Translations under genes and position numbers: made by a program
The notes under the pieces: generated by a model
Seen by the model: only the letters and a program-made list of their open reading frames with translations
What the model was told of the DNA's origin: nothing
Databases searched by the model: none
Source of the DNA: Hominenteromicrobium sp900549945
GTDB lineage: Bacteria > Bacillota > Clostridia > Oscillospirales > Acutalibacteraceae
Length of the DNA stretch: 64,000 bases
Assembly (NCBI GenBank): GCA_902472305.1
Contig: CABRNK010000011.1
Span: 16,573-80,572 of the forward strand
Direction: 5' to 3'
Shown: piece by piece, positions 32,415-41,398 of the stretch
Position numbering within the stretch: position 1 is the stretch's first letter
How the letters are laid out: each line of letters begins with the position of its first letter

Positions 32415-33174
32415 TTCCTTTTCCCTCCGTTCTCTGCGGCTGACCGCCTTTTTTCTGCGCCGCGGCGCGCAGGCGGCGCACCTCGTCCGGCGTGAGCTCG
32501 CGGAAGCGGCCCTGCGGCAGCATGCCGAGCTTGACCGCGCCGACCGCCGTGCGCTTGAGCCGCGCGACCTCGAGCCCCACCGCCTCGCACATATTGCGGA
32601 TCTGCCGGTTGCGGCCCTCATGGAGCACAAATTCGAGCACGACGCGCCCCGGCTGCTGCTCGAGCACGCGGATCGTAGCCGGCGCGGTCATCCGCCCGTC
32701 GATCTCCACGCCGACGGAAAGGCGCGTGAGCTGCGCCTCCGTCACGCCCGGGCGCACCGTGACGCGGTACACCTTCGGCACGTGCGTCGAGGGGTGCGCG
32801 ATCAGGTTTGCAAACGCGCCGTCATTCGTCATCAGGAGCAGCCCCTCCGAATCTTTGTCGAGCCGCCCGACCGGGAACACGCGCGTATCAAGCTCTTCGA
32901 CAAGCTCGCTGACGCACTTTCTGCCGCGGTCGTCAGCCATCGCGGTCAAATAGCCGCGCGGCTTGTGCAGCATGATGTAGAGCTTTTCCTCCACGGGACG
33001 CACGGGCTCGCCGTCCACCGTGACGCGGTCCTTTTTGATATCCACCTTGTCGCCGATCGACGCGCGGACGCCGTTGACCGCAACGCGCCCCGATTCGATC
33101 ATCGCCTCCGCCTTCCGGCGCGACGCAACGCCGCAGTCCGCGAGCATCTTTTGCAGTCTCGTATCTTTTGCCAT
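32338..33174 (-). CDS. rluB: 23S rRNA pseudouridine synthase (RluB-type)
   Basis: A 278-aa enzyme. An N-terminal S4 RNA-binding domain (RLQKMLADCGVASRRKAEAM) precedes the catalytic domain with VFPVGRLDKDSEGLLLMTND (catalytic Asp in GRLDxxSxGL), YRVTVRPGVTEAQLTRL and EGRNRQIRNMCEAVGLEV. The tail after residue ~240 is basic and low in complexity, like other RluB proteins. It follows dac by 79 bases. Target uridine (2605 in E. coli) is inferred from the family. Confidence 0.93.
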   Translation of the reverse strand: MAKDTRLQKMLADCGVASRRKAEAMIESGRVAVNGVRASIGDKVDIKKDRVTVDGEPVRPVEEKLYIMLHKPRGYLTAMADDRGRKCVSELVEELDTRVFPVGRLDKDSEGLLLMTNDGAFANLIAHPSTHVPKVYRVTVRPGVTEAQLTRLSVGVEIDGRMTAPATIRVLEQQPGRVVLEFVLHEGRNRQIRNMCEAVGLEVARLKRTAVGAVKLGMLPQGRFRELTPDEVRRLRAAAQKKGGQPQRTEGKGNAANRADGGKRPGKGNSPRNSGRRR

Positions 33175-33253
33175 AGAATCACCAAATCCGTTTTTTATCT
33201 GCGCGCCCCGCCCTCAATAGAGAGGCCAGGCAGCGTCCTTTCCCTTATTCCCG

Positions 33254-34381
33254 TCACGCCGGGCGGCGCAGCCTATCCAGCCATTTTTGAAAGCCGCTGC
33301 GCGTATCCGCCGGCACGGCCGCCTCCGCCGAAACGATCGGGATCTGCGCCACCACGCTGCCGTTCACCCGATAGGTCACGCTGCCGAGCTGCTCGCCCGC
33401 CTCAAGCGGCGCATAGACGAACCGCGGCAGCGAAACCGAAGCCGTGACCGCCGCATCCCGGTGCAGCGTGACAGCTGCCTCACCCTGAGCCCGGCAGAGA
33501 ATTGTTTCCGCGGCGCCGCCCGCAACCGGCACCGCATACTGCGCGCCGTCCGGCACGATGGCGCGCGTTTCAAACTGAGCGAACCCGTATTCAAACAGCG
33601 CGATGTGGTCGTTCCAGTCGTCCGGCGCGTTGAGCGTGACGCAGATGAGCTGCGCGCCGTCCCGCTCCGCGGCCGAAACGAGGCACCGCCCCGCCTTTTT
33701 CGTGAAGCCCGTCTTGATGCCGGTGCAGTCCGCGTAGAGCTGCAAAAGCCGGTTGTGATTCTCATACCGCACGGTCTTTTCCGGCGACAGGAACTCCACC
33801 GTCTGCGAGGCTGCACCGACCGTATCAGCGAAATCCGCGCAGCGCATCGCCTCGGCGCCGAGCAGCGCCATATCACGCGCCGTCGTGCCGTGGCCCTCCG
33901 CGTCCAGCCCGGAGGGCGTGACGAACCGCGTGTTTTCCATGCCGATCTCGGCGGCGCGGGCGTTCATCATCTCCGCAAAGCCCTCCGCACTGCCGCCGAG
34001 GTACAGGGCGATCGCGTTCGCACCGTCGTTGCCGGAGGCCATCATCATGCCGCGCGCGATGCTGCCGAGCGTCAGCCGGTCGCCTGCCGCAAGCCCCATC
34101 GAGGACCCCTCTACCGCGACCATTTCCGCCGTGATCTCGACGACCTCACCGGCGCGGCCGCTCTCAAAGGCCAGCAGCGCCGTCATGATTTTCGTCGTGC
34201 TCGCCATCGGCAGCACTACCCCACCGTTTTTTTCATACAGCACCGCGCCGCTCAGCGGGTCGTACAGCACGGCCGCCTGCGCCGAAACGGACGGCGCTTC
34301 CGCCGCCGAAGCCGGCACTGCCGCGAAAAGCACGGTCAAAGCGGCCGCGGCCGCCAAAAAAATTTTTCTGAACAATCCCAT
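33254..34381 (-). CDS. dacF: D-alanyl-D-alanine carboxypeptidase (DacF/DacB type)
   Basis: A 375-aa penicillin-binding protein that trims the last D-Ala from peptidoglycan stems. A signal peptide (LFRKIFLAAAAALTVLFAAV, cut after ASA) is followed by STTK (nucleophile Ser), SGN in MMASGNDGANAIALYL, and KTG in GIKTGFTKKAGRC. The C-terminal domain ends with a short basic tail (SGFQKWLDRLRRPA) that probably anchors the protein to the membrane. Its place between gerW and rluB is where spore-related DacF/DacB enzymes are found in clostridia. Confidence 0.92.
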   Translation of the reverse strand: MGLFRKIFLAAAAALTVLFAAVPASAAEAPSVSAQAAVLYDPLSGAVLYEKNGGVVLPMASTTKIMTALLAFESGRAGEVVEITAEMVAVEGSSMGLAAGDRLTLGSIARGMMMASGNDGANAIALYLGGSAEGFAEMMNARAAEIGMENTRFVTPSGLDAEGHGTTARDMALLGAEAMRCADFADTVGAASQTVEFLSPEKTVRYENHNRLLQLYADCTGIKTGFTKKAGRCLVSAAERDGAQLICVTLNAPDDWNDHIALFEYGFAQFETRAIVPDGAQYAVPVAGGAAETILCRAQGEAAVTLHRDAAVTASVSLPRFVYAPLEAGEQLGSVTYRVNGSVVAQIPIVSAEAAVPADTRSGFQKWLDRLRRPA

Positions 34382-34428
34382 CACCTGCCACAGCCCATTT
34401 TATGGCGCCGGGCGGCGATTTATGCCGG

Positions 34429-34836
34429 TCAATACTGCGGCGGCAGAGCGGCGTCTCCGTCTCCATCATCCTTCTTGAAAAGCCCCGCCAGCTTATCGAC
34501 CATATCCGGCGCGTTGGCGATGATTCGATCCACAGACGACAGGTACGGCTCGATCTGCAAGACGCGCACATTGCCGTTCGCGATCACGAGAAACGCGATC
34601 GGGCTGATCGTGATGCCCGCGCCGCTGCCGCCCGCGAAAAGCCCCTTTTCCGGCTGTACTTTCGAGGGCAGATCGGTACCGCCGCCCGCAAAGCCGTAGC
34701 TCACGCGGGAAACCGGGATGACCGTCGTGCCGTCCGGCGTCGTGATCGGATCGCCGACGACGGTGTTGACGTCCACCATCTCCTTGATTTTGTCCATGGA
34801 TGCGCCGAGAAGATTGTTGACCTTGTTTTCACTCAT
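34429..34836 (-). CDS. ytfJ: GerW family sporulation protein (YtfJ)
   Basis: A 135-aa protein of the YtfJ/GerW family, needed for spore germination in Bacillus. The pattern MDKIKEMVDVNTVVGDPITT, PDGTTVIPVSRVSYGFAGGG and GSGAGITISPIAFLVIANGN is diagnostic. It lies 4 bases after the DUF2953 gene and before dac, the conserved scpB-DUF2953-ytfJ-dac order. Confidence 0.94.
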   Translation of the reverse strand: MSENKVNNLLGASMDKIKEMVDVNTVVGDPITTPDGTTVIPVSRVSYGFAGGGTDLPSKVQPEKGLFAGGSGAGITISPIAFLVIANGNVRVLQIEPYLSSVDRIIANAPDMVDKLAGLFKKDDGDGDAALPPQY

Positions 34837-34840
34837 AGCT

Positions 34841-35485
34841 TTAACCTTTCCGCTTTGCCCCGCTTTCGGGGCCGCTGAATCTTTGATAGATCGGGAGAAG
34901 CCCGATCAGATATTGCAGGCCGTAAACCAGCAGGAATATCGGCCGGACCGAAACGTCCGCTGAAAGCTGCGCGGCCGGCGCCTTTATCCTGTAATCGAGG
35001 TCGACCGTCACGCGGCGGCGCCTGCACTTCGCCAGCGCAAAAAGTGCCTCTGCCGCCGGGTACACCACAGCGCAGGCCTGCCCGTACAGGATGGCCGAAG
35101 CCGCGGCGTCCTCGCCGCCGGCCAGCACGTAGAGGTCGAAATCGCGCACGCGCAGCCGCCGGATGATCTTCACGGCGGACGTACCCGTCAGCCGCAGGAA
35201 ATCGCCCGCAAGGCGCAGAAGCCCCGAAAGGCCCTCGGCCTCGCGAAAGCGCGCGAGCTTTTCGCGCAGGGGATTTTTCTTCGGCGCGGGCGGCTTGCTT
35301 TCTCCGGCAGGCGGCGCCTTTTCCGGCTTCGGCTTTTCAGGCTCCGGCAGCAGCGTGCGCCGCAGGAACAGCCAGCGCACCGTGAGCTCTACCGTTTCCC
35401 GGTAGCGCACACCGGCGTGCACGGGAACCAAAAGAAACAGAAAAACAGCCGCCAGAAGCCCGAGCAGAATCCACAGAACGATCAT
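34841..35485 (-). CDS. DUF2953 domain-containing membrane protein
   Basis: A 214-aa protein with an N-terminal membrane helix (VLWILLGLLAAVFLFLLVPV), then a basic, Pro/Lys-rich linker (PEPEKPKPEKAPPAGESKPP) and a DUF2953 domain (SAVKIIRRLRVRDFDLYVLA, SAILYGQACAVVYPAAEALF). Function is unknown. Its fixed position between scpB and ytfJ in spore formers suggests a sporulation link. It overlaps scpB by 4 bases (ATGA). Confidence 0.88.
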   Translation of the reverse strand: MIVLWILLGLLAAVFLFLLVPVHAGVRYRETVELTVRWLFLRRTLLPEPEKPKPEKAPPAGESKPPAPKKNPLREKLARFREAEGLSGLLRLAGDFLRLTGTSAVKIIRRLRVRDFDLYVLAGGEDAAASAILYGQACAVVYPAAEALFALAKCRRRRVTVDLDYRIKAPAAQLSADVSVRPIFLLVYGLQYLIGLLPIYQRFSGPESGAKRKG

Positions 35486-36057
35486 GCGCCCGCACCGCCG
35501 TCCGCAGGCGGCTCTGCATCGGCCGCCTCCGCCCCTTCGCTCTTCGGCAGCGGCGGCAGATCCGCCACAGAGCGGATGTTCATGCAGCGCAGGAACGCGT
35601 CCGTCGTGCCGTACAGGAGCGGCCGCCCCGGCAGCTCCAGCCGGCCGCGCTCCTCGATGAGCCCCTTGAGCGTCAGGCTGCCGATGACGCCGGAGCAGTC
35701 CACGCCGCGGACCTGCTCGACAAACGCCTTCGTAACCGGCTGGTTGTACGCGATGACCGCGAGCACCTCCATCGCCGCCTGTGAAAGCGGCGCGTTGCGG
35801 CGCAGGTCCAGCGCGGCGCGCACCGGCTCGATGAATGCCGGGTTCGTCGCAAGCTGCAGGTCGTTTTCGAGCACCAGCAGGTGGATGCCGCTGTGCGGGG
35901 TGTTGAATTTTTCACACAGAAGCTCGGTGATTTCGCGGATCTCCGCTTCCCCCACGCCGAGCGCCGCCGCGATCTTATCCGCGCCGATCGGCTCGCCGCA
36001 TGCAAAGAGGACGGCCTCCACCGCGCCGAGCAATTCTTCCTTTTTCAGATCATTCAC
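35482..36057 (-). CDS. scpB: Segregation and condensation protein B
   Basis: A 191-aa subunit of the SMC-ScpAB condensin, made of two winged-helix domains. Visible are GAVEAVLFACGEPIGADKIA, the second domain AAMEVLAVIAYNQPVTKAFV with EQVRGVDCSGVIGSLTLKGL, and LLYGTTDAFLRCMNIRSVAD. It overlaps scpA by 8 bases. Confidence 0.95.
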   Translation of the reverse strand: MNDLKKEELLGAVEAVLFACGEPIGADKIAAALGVGEAEIREITELLCEKFNTPHSGIHLLVLENDLQLATNPAFIEPVRAALDLRRNAPLSQAAMEVLAVIAYNQPVTKAFVEQVRGVDCSGVIGSLTLKGLIEERGRLELPGRPLLYGTTDAFLRCMNIRSVADLPPLPKSEGAEAADAEPPADGGAGA

Positions 36058-36757
36058 CCCCGTTGATCAGCCTGATTTCGCAGTCGTCCCCGTCGCCCTC
36101 CACACGCAGCCGCCTGCCCTTGACGAGCTCCAGAACCGCGAGAAACGCGGCGACGCGCTCCGAAGCGCCGTGCTTGTCCGCAAACAGTGTGCGAAACGGC
36201 ACGCGCCCGCGCTTCCACAAACGCCGCAGCACGGAAACGATCTGCGACGCGACGGACACGACCGGCCTTGCGACGATGCCGGAAAACGCCTCGGCAGCAG
36301 GCGGCACATTCTGCCGCCTGCGCCCCATCGCCGAGAGATAGGCGGCGAGCATTTCCTCGGGCGCGTGGCGCCGCTTGTAGGCGTAGTCGGCCGGTATTTT
36401 CGACTGCGGGCGCACGAGCCTGTCAAACGACAGCATGCCCCGCAGCTTTTCGGCCGTTTCCCGGCACTGCTTGTATTCGAGGAGCTGGCCGGTCAGCTCA
36501 CGGCGCAGTACTTCCTCTTCCTCGCGCTTCGGCAGCAGCGAAACGCTCTTGATGTGCACGAGCCGCGCCGCCATTTCGAGGAATTCGCTCGCGACATCCA
36601 GATTTTCCGCCTGCATGCGCTCGATCTGCTCCATATACTGCTCGAGCAGCAAAGCGATCGGAATATCGTAAATATTGAGCTTGTTTTTTGCAATCAGCGT
36701 GAGGAGCAGGTCGAGCGGCCCCTCGAACACCTCGAGCTTATAGGAAAGTGTTTCCAT
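36050..36757 (-). CDS. scpA: Segregation and condensation protein A
   Basis: A 235-aa kleisin that bridges the SMC heads. The N-terminus SYKLEVFEGPLDLLLTLIAK is diagnostic, with NIYDIPIALLLEQYMEQIER after it and a winged-helix C-terminus (VPFRTLFADKHGASERVAAF). The chosen ATG at 36757 is preceded by AGAGGG; an ATG five codons earlier (36772) is possible. It follows the M50 gene closely. Confidence 0.94.
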   Translation of the reverse strand: METLSYKLEVFEGPLDLLLTLIAKNKLNIYDIPIALLLEQYMEQIERMQAENLDVASEFLEMAARLVHIKSVSLLPKREEEEVLRRELTGQLLEYKQCRETAEKLRGMLSFDRLVRPQSKIPADYAYKRRHAPEEMLAAYLSAMGRRRQNVPPAAEAFSGIVARPVVSVASQIVSVLRRLWKRGRVPFRTLFADKHGASERVAAFLAVLELVKGRRLRVEGDGDDCEIRLINGGE

Positions 36758-36778
36758 TTTTCCCTCTGCCATACGCGC

Positions 36779-37486
36779 TTATGCCACGCCGAACAGCTGG
36801 AACGGCAGCCGCGCCAACCAGAGCACGCCGCTGTACACAGCGTTTTCCGCCATGCCGATCGGCCCGGAAAGCATGCCGGAAACGAGCAGAACCATGCCGA
36901 CCATCGAGAGCATGCTTTGATACTGGTAGAATTTGAAGCGCGCGCGGTCGCTTAAAAAGCTCGCGAGGATCTTTGAGCCGTCGAGCGGCGGAATCGGTAC
37001 GAGGTTGAATACCGCGAGCACGGTGTTGATCATCGCATAGTAGTTGAAAAAGATCAGGATGTAGTGGACCACCGCATTATACGGCGCGAAAATGCCGATG
37101 GCATAGAAGATCAGCGCGCCGGCATACGCCGCGATCAGGTTTGCCGCAGGGCCGGCCAGCGCCGTCAGCGCCATGCCGGTGCGCTCGTTTTTAAAGTAGC
37201 GGCTGTCCACCGGAACGGGCCGCGCCCAACCGAAGCCGAAGAGCAGCAGAAACACCGCGCCGAGCGGGTCGATGCTCGCAAGCGGGTTGAAGGTCAGCCG
37301 GCCCGAAAGCCGTGCCGTGGGATCGCCGAGCTTGTTTGCCGCCCATCCGTGCGCAAATTCATGGAACGGCAGCACGAGAAAAATAATGACGAGCGTCGCG
37401 AGAATCTGCATCAGCACGCCGACGGGATCGACGCTGCCGCCGCGCAGCAGGCTCATAATCGAATTAAAAAGCATAATCAGGACCAT
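36779..37486 (-). CDS. Site-2 protease family protein (M50, YwhC-like)
   Basis: A 235-aa polytopic membrane metalloprotease. The zinc site is HEFAH in LPFHEFAHGWAANKLGDPTA and the distal ligand is in NLVPIPPLDGSKILASFLSD (PPLDGS). Four to six hydrophobic segments surround these. This family heads the scpA-scpB operon in many clostridia; substrate unknown. The start at 37486 has only a weak ribosome site, and an ATG four codons later is possible. Confidence 0.9.
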   Translation of the reverse strand: MVLIMLFNSIMSLLRGGSVDPVGVLMQILATLVIIFLVLPFHEFAHGWAANKLGDPTARLSGRLTFNPLASIDPLGAVFLLLFGFGWARPVPVDSRYFKNERTGMALTALAGPAANLIAAYAGALIFYAIGIFAPYNAVVHYILIFFNYYAMINTVLAVFNLVPIPPLDGSKILASFLSDRARFKFYQYQSMLSMVGMVLLVSGMLSGPIGMAENAVYSGVLWLARLPFQLFGVA

Positions 37487-37701
37487 CGCTTCCGCCGTGC
37501 GAAAGCATTCCTTTCCTTAAATTTATAATTTTATAGCAGGCGCCGCACATGCCGCGCTCACCCGCCGCTTCCGGCACAGCGTGCGCGGCAGCAAGGCTGT
37601 TTCCACAAAGATACTTTTCTTCGGATACCATGAATTATAAAGCATATGCGCAAAAAAAACAATTCCCTTTTAAAAAACAATTGAGAAACCAAAAATAAAC
37701 C

Positions 37702-37730
37702 TTGCAATTTCCGATCGTTTCTGCTACAAT
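37702..37730 (+). promoter_or_regulatory. rpmB promoter
   Basis: TTGCAA, 17 bases, TACAAT; 46 bases before the rpmB ATG. The rest of the gap 37487-37701 holds no gene I can support. Confidence 0.75.
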
Positions 37731-37776
37731 ACGTATGTTGCAATGAAGATTTGGCACTTTAAGGAGGTGCAGACAG

Positions 37777-37965
37777 ATGGCTAAATGTGAAATTTGCGGA
37801 AAGGACGTATCCTTCGGCATTCAGGTTTCCCACTCCCACAGACGCTCCAACAGAACGTGGAAACCGAATATCAGACGAGTAAAGGCACTTGTTAACGGTA
37901 CACCGAAGCGTGTATACGCCTGCACCCGCTGCTTGCGTTCCGGCAAGGTTACAAGAGCAATCTAA
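37777..37965 (+). CDS. rpmB: 50S ribosomal protein bL28
   Basis: A 62-aa ribosomal protein. MAKCEICGKDVSFGIQVSHS and KALVNGTPKRVYACTRCLRS match bL28. Two CxxC pairs (CEIC, CTRC) show it is the zinc-binding form. AAGGAGG precedes the ATG and a strong terminator follows. Confidence 0.97.
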   Translation: MAKCEICGKDVSFGIQVSHSHRRSNRTWKPNIRRVKALVNGTPKRVYACTRCLRSGKVTRAI

Positions 37966-37980
37966 AGCTGACCTTAAAAG

Positions 37981-38016
37981 ATGAGCACCGAGCGATCGGT
38001 GCTCATTTGTTTTTTC
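37981..38016 (+). terminator. rpmB terminator
   Basis: A perfect 11-bp stem (ATGAGCACCGA, loop GCGA, TCGGTGCTCAT) runs into TTTGTTTTTT. Confidence 0.9.
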
Positions 38017-38713
38017 AGTCGTCCTTCATAACGTCGTAGGGCGTCAGCATGCCGAGCAGCGGCTCCTCCCGGCTCCCTGTCTCCGTGATGAAGATCACCG
38101 AAAGGCGCTTGTTTTTGCCGCGGATCTTCTCGAACATCCGGCGCGTTTCGAGCATTGTGGTGTGCCGGTCCACAAAGGCGTAGTTTTCGATGTGCCGGTC
38201 GACGGGCAGCATGCGCCCGAGCTCGCGGATCGTCGTTTCCGGCGTGATGCGCAGCGCCGGCTCGAGCAGGATGCAGGAAAAAATCGTGGAAACGCTGAAC
38301 ACGCCGACAAACCGCTTCTTATCTATGATCGGGATATGTGAAAAGCCGTTTTTATCCATCCGCTCCATCAGCTTTAAAAGGCGGTCGGAGAGACCAGCGC
38401 AGACGATGCGCTGGCCAGCCGTCGCATAATCGAGCGCGAGCGGCGGGCGGCGGACGTACTCGAGCGTCGATTTCAGCGATTCGAGCACCGGCTCGCTCGG
38501 CTCGACAATTGGCACGCCGCCGAGATTTGCACTGTGCGTCATCAAATTGCGGATCTCCCTGCACAGATTCAGGGATTCGCGCACGGGTGCGCTCTCATAA
38601 TGGTTGATATACTCGAAAATAACGCTCGAATAGTGCCGCTTTACGCCGCTGAATTTCTCCTCCAGCGCATCCTCAAGCTGCTTATATAAGTCGATAAATT
38701 CTTCGCTGCGCAC
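38015..38713 (-). CDS. CBS-domain protein with N-terminal helical domain
   Basis: A 232-aa cytoplasmic protein. Residues ~1-80 are helical (EEFIDLYKQLEDALEEKFSG) and contain RNLMTHSANLGG, a pattern seen in HEPN-like or DUF4145-like domains. Two CBS motifs follow (MERMDKNGFSHIPIIDKKRF then VGVFSVSTIF, and RLSVIFITETGSREEPLLGM then LTPYDVMKDD), which usually bind adenine nucleotides. It is probably a regulator of unknown target. The start is GTG after GGGGG. It is convergent with rpmB. Confidence 0.75.
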   Translation of the reverse strand: MRSEEFIDLYKQLEDALEEKFSGVKRHYSSVIFEYINHYESAPVRESLNLCREIRNLMTHSANLGGVPIVEPSEPVLESLKSTLEYVRRPPLALDYATAGQRIVCAGLSDRLLKLMERMDKNGFSHIPIIDKKRFVGVFSVSTIFSCILLEPALRITPETTIRELGRMLPVDRHIENYAFVDRHTTMLETRRMFEKIRGKNKRLSVIFITETGSREEPLLGMLTPYDVMKDD

Positions 38714-39012
38714 ACTGCATCCCCCTTTTCGGATTCTGTTTTCAGCATAACACAGACCGGCCGCAGAAGCAAGAAACAGAATGTTAAATATATTCCCCGC
38801 GCAGCACCTGCCCGAATCGCTCCGGCAAACGCCGCCCTACGCCCCTATTCGGGCCGCATCTGTAAAGCTGTTTTGCTTTTCAGAACTCCTGTACACAGGG
38901 ATTCCTTTTGTAAAAACCGCTGTCACTGTAAAGGCGAATCGCTTTCCGGAGGGTCGTTTTTGATGCTTATCTTTTATGCTGTATATAAGCATGTCAATGC
39001 GCGGAAACAAAG
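38714..39012. other. Intergenic gap without recognised features
   Basis: Between the CBS gene and the tRNA-Thr terminator I see no credible gene, repeat or conserved motif; small frames here have no ribosome site. Confidence 0.5.
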
Positions 39013-39055
39013 AAAAACCCAACATCCAACCTTATCGGTTGAATACTGGGTTTTT
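39013..39055 (-). terminator. tRNA-Thr terminator
   Basis: A stem of AAAAACCCA with TGGGTTTTT plus an inner TCCAACC/GGTTGAA pairing lies directly after the tRNA 3' end on the minus strand. Confidence 0.8.
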
Positions 39056-39129
39056 GGAGCTGATGGTCAGAATCGAACTGACAACCTGTTCATTACGAGT
39101 GAACTGCTCTGCCATTGAGCCACATCAGC
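39055..39129 (-). tRNA. tRNA-Thr (anticodon CGT)
   Basis: Minus-strand cloverleaf of 75 nt with encoded CCA. The acceptor GCTGATG pairs with CATCAGC, the anticodon stem GTTCA/TGAAC encloses loop CTCGTAA (anticodon CGT), and the T stem GTCAG/CTGAC encloses TTCGATT. Confidence 0.95.
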
Positions 39130-39251
39130 ACATTGCGTTTGCAACGTCATTTATTATACATAAAAGCATGACGGAAGTCAATACCTGATTTGAAATTTTT
39201 TCGGAAATTTTGTCGCCCGTTTTTTCGGCAGCTCCCGGCGTGCGTTCACCC

Positions 39252-39280
39252 TTGTATGCGCGCCGGACTTGTGCTATACT
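39252..39280 (+). promoter_or_regulatory. dnaD-dnaI promoter
   Basis: TTGTAT, 17 bases, TATACT with TG extension; about 50 bases before the DnaD ATG. Confidence 0.7.
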
Positions 39281-39330
39281 TATCCTTACGAATTCATTTT
39301 GCAAACACTGTCGGAAAGGGGCGGTTGTGG

Positions 39331-40308
39331 ATGGGATATGCGCTGCAGCTCGGAGCTTGGAGCTCCGTTTTTGCCGTGCCCGGCGCGCTCGTCGACCAAT
39401 ACATCAAAGCGGCGGATGGAGATCAGCTCAAAGTGATCCTCTGGCTTCTGCGCAATAACGGGCGGAGCTACTCCGCCGAGGAGATCGCCGCGGCGGTCGG
39501 CCTCAGCGGCAGCAGAGCGGAAAGCGCGGTGCAGTTCTGGGTGCAGAACGGCCTGCTTCAAAGGGAGGACGCCCCGCTCGCAACATCGCTGCTGCCCGCC
39601 GCGGATTCTGCGCCCGCTGCCGCCGCGCCGGCACAGCTCGTGCGCCCGGCGCCGCCGCGCCGCATGCTGCGCCCGGACGGCGTATACATCTCGGAGCTTG
39701 TCGAAACCTCGCCGTCAATCCGCCGGCTTGTGGAGGAGGCGGAGGCCATGCTCGGCAAAACGCTCTCTCCCGCGCTCTCCGGCACGCTGATTCAGGCACA
39801 CGAGGATTACGGCCTGCCCTGCGAGGTCATCCTGATGCTCGTCGCCTACGCCAACAAGATCGGCCGGGCCAACACGAGCTATATCGAATCCACCGTGCGC
39901 AACTGGGCGGACTCCAGCATTTTAAGCATCGAGGCCGCCGAGGAGAAACTGCGCGAGCTCGATGAGACCGCCGTCGCGTGGAAGCGCTGCGAACGCGCCT
40001 TCGGCATGACCTCGCGGCGCGCGCCAAGCCGGAACGAGGGCCAGTACGCGCACCGCTGGGTATTCGAGTGGGGCATGCCCGACGAGCTTCTGAACGAAGC
40101 GTACAACCGCTGTGTGGACAACACCGGCAAAGTCAACATGAAATACATCAACGCCATTCTCGAGCGCTGGTACAACGCGGGCGTGCGCACGCTGAAGGAC
40201 GCCGTGGACGAGAAGCTCGCCGCCGAAACGCACCGCGAGCCGAAGCACAAGCCCTCCTACGACCTCGAGGAGTACGAGAAGTACGATATTTTCGATGCGG
40301 AGAAATAA
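39331..40308 (+). CDS. dnaD: DnaD-domain replication initiation protein
   Basis: A 325-aa protein of the DnaD/DnaB family, which helps load the helicase. An N-terminal winged-helix part (FAVPGALVDQYIKAADGDQL, SAEEIAAAVGLSGSRAESAV) is linked by a Pro/Ala-rich stretch to one or two DnaD domains (LVEEAEAMLGKTLSPALSGT, GLPCEVILMLVAYANKIGRA, with Y-I-E-S). The start at 39331 (MGYALQLGAWSSVFAVP) follows AAAGGGGCGG; the longer frame upstream runs over the promoter. It precedes the helicase-loader-like gene by 57 bases. Confidence 0.9.
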   Translation: MGYALQLGAWSSVFAVPGALVDQYIKAADGDQLKVILWLLRNNGRSYSAEEIAAAVGLSGSRAESAVQFWVQNGLLQREDAPLATSLLPAADSAPAAAAPAQLVRPAPPRRMLRPDGVYISELVETSPSIRRLVEEAEAMLGKTLSPALSGTLIQAHEDYGLPCEVILMLVAYANKIGRANTSYIESTVRNWADSSILSIEAAEEKLRELDETAVAWKRCERAFGMTSRRAPSRNEGQYAHRWVFEWGMPDELLNEAYNRCVDNTGKVNMKYINAILERWYNAGVRTLKDAVDEKLAAETHREPKHKPSYDLEEYEKYDIFDAEK

Positions 40309-40365
40309 CGCCGCAAAGCGGTCTCCCGCACATATATACTATTGAGAAAAGGAAACGGTCTGGCC

Positions 40366-41355
40366 ATGGGATATTCGAGACAGGTCTATATGGAAGCTGA
40401 AAACGAGCTGAACCGGCGCCACAGCGAGGCGGTTAGCCGCGCGCAGCAGCGGCTCGACGATTTTTACGCCGTCTGCCCAGAGGCGGAGGACGTCCGCCGG
40501 CGCATCGCCTCCACCGCAAGTCAAGCGGCAAAGGCTGTGCTGCGCGGCACGGACGTGCGCGCCTCGCTGGAAGCGCTCAAGGCGGAAAACCTCGGCCTGC
40601 AGCGCCGCTTCGCCGAGCTGCTCGCCGAACACGGCTTCGCGCGCGCCGACATCGAGCCGCAGTATGTCTGCCCAAAGTGCGAGGATACCGGCTATGTGGA
40701 CGGCCGTATGTGCGCCTGCCACCGCGCGCTGCTGCGGCAGATCGCCTACGAAAACCTGAACCGCATCTCCCCGCTCACGCTTTCGACTTTCGAGGATTTT
40801 TCCCTCGATTACTACAGCGACGCGCCCGTCGAGGGGCGGCGCTCCGACCGCGAGCAGATGCGCTATATTCTCGACTACTGCAAGCGCTATGCGGAGGGCT
40901 TTTCGGCAAAATCCGGCAACCTGTTTTTCACGGGTGCGACCGGGCTGGGCAAAACGCATCTCTCGCTCGCCATCGCCTCCGCCGCGATCGACAAGGGTTT
41001 CGGCGTCGTATACGGCACCGCGCAGAATTTCGCGGTTTCACTCGAGCGCGAGCGCTTTTCCCGCGCCGACGAAAACGGCGGCGACACGCTCGAACTGCTC
41101 AACGAATGCGACCTGCTGATCCTCGACGACCTCGGCATGGAGATTTCCTCCTCCTATATCACGGCCATGATCTACAACATCATCGACACACGGATCATGC
41201 TCGCGAAGCCGACGATCATCAGCTCGAATCTCTCGATGCAGGAGCTTGAAAAGCGCTACAACGAGCGCTTCGTCTCACGCGTGCTCGGTTTTTACGACCG
41301 AATGCCCTTCCGCGGCAAGGATATCCGCGCCAAGCGGAAATTCGGGCGCCGATAG
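40366..41355 (+). CDS. dnaI: DnaI/DnaC-type helicase loader ATPase
   Basis: A 329-aa AAA+ ATPase that loads the replicative helicase. A helical N-terminus with zinc-like motif CPKCEDTGYVDGRMCACHRA (residues ~98-117) is followed by Walker A TGATGLGKTHLSLAIASAAI, Walker B DLLILDDLGMEISSSY, and the sensor region TIISSNLSMQELEKRYNERF. The start at 40366 (MGYSRQVYMEAENELN) follows AAAGGAAACGG. With the upstream DnaD gene it forms a replication-initiation pair. Confidence 0.92.
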   Translation: MGYSRQVYMEAENELNRRHSEAVSRAQQRLDDFYAVCPEAEDVRRRIASTASQAAKAVLRGTDVRASLEALKAENLGLQRRFAELLAEHGFARADIEPQYVCPKCEDTGYVDGRMCACHRALLRQIAYENLNRISPLTLSTFEDFSLDYYSDAPVEGRRSDREQMRYILDYCKRYAEGFSAKSGNLFFTGATGLGKTHLSLAIASAAIDKGFGVVYGTAQNFAVSLERERFSRADENGGDTLELLNECDLLILDDLGMEISSSYITAMIYNIIDTRIMLAKPTIISSNLSMQELEKRYNERFVSRVLGFYDRMPFRGKDIRAKRKFGRR

Positions 41356-41398
41356 CCCGAGGCCGCGCCAGTAAAACGACCGGAAAGGACTGTGCTCC

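Noticed and set aside
38873..39118. An 81-codon plus-strand frame
   Set aside because: It reads through the tRNA-Thr gene and its terminator, so it cannot be a real gene.
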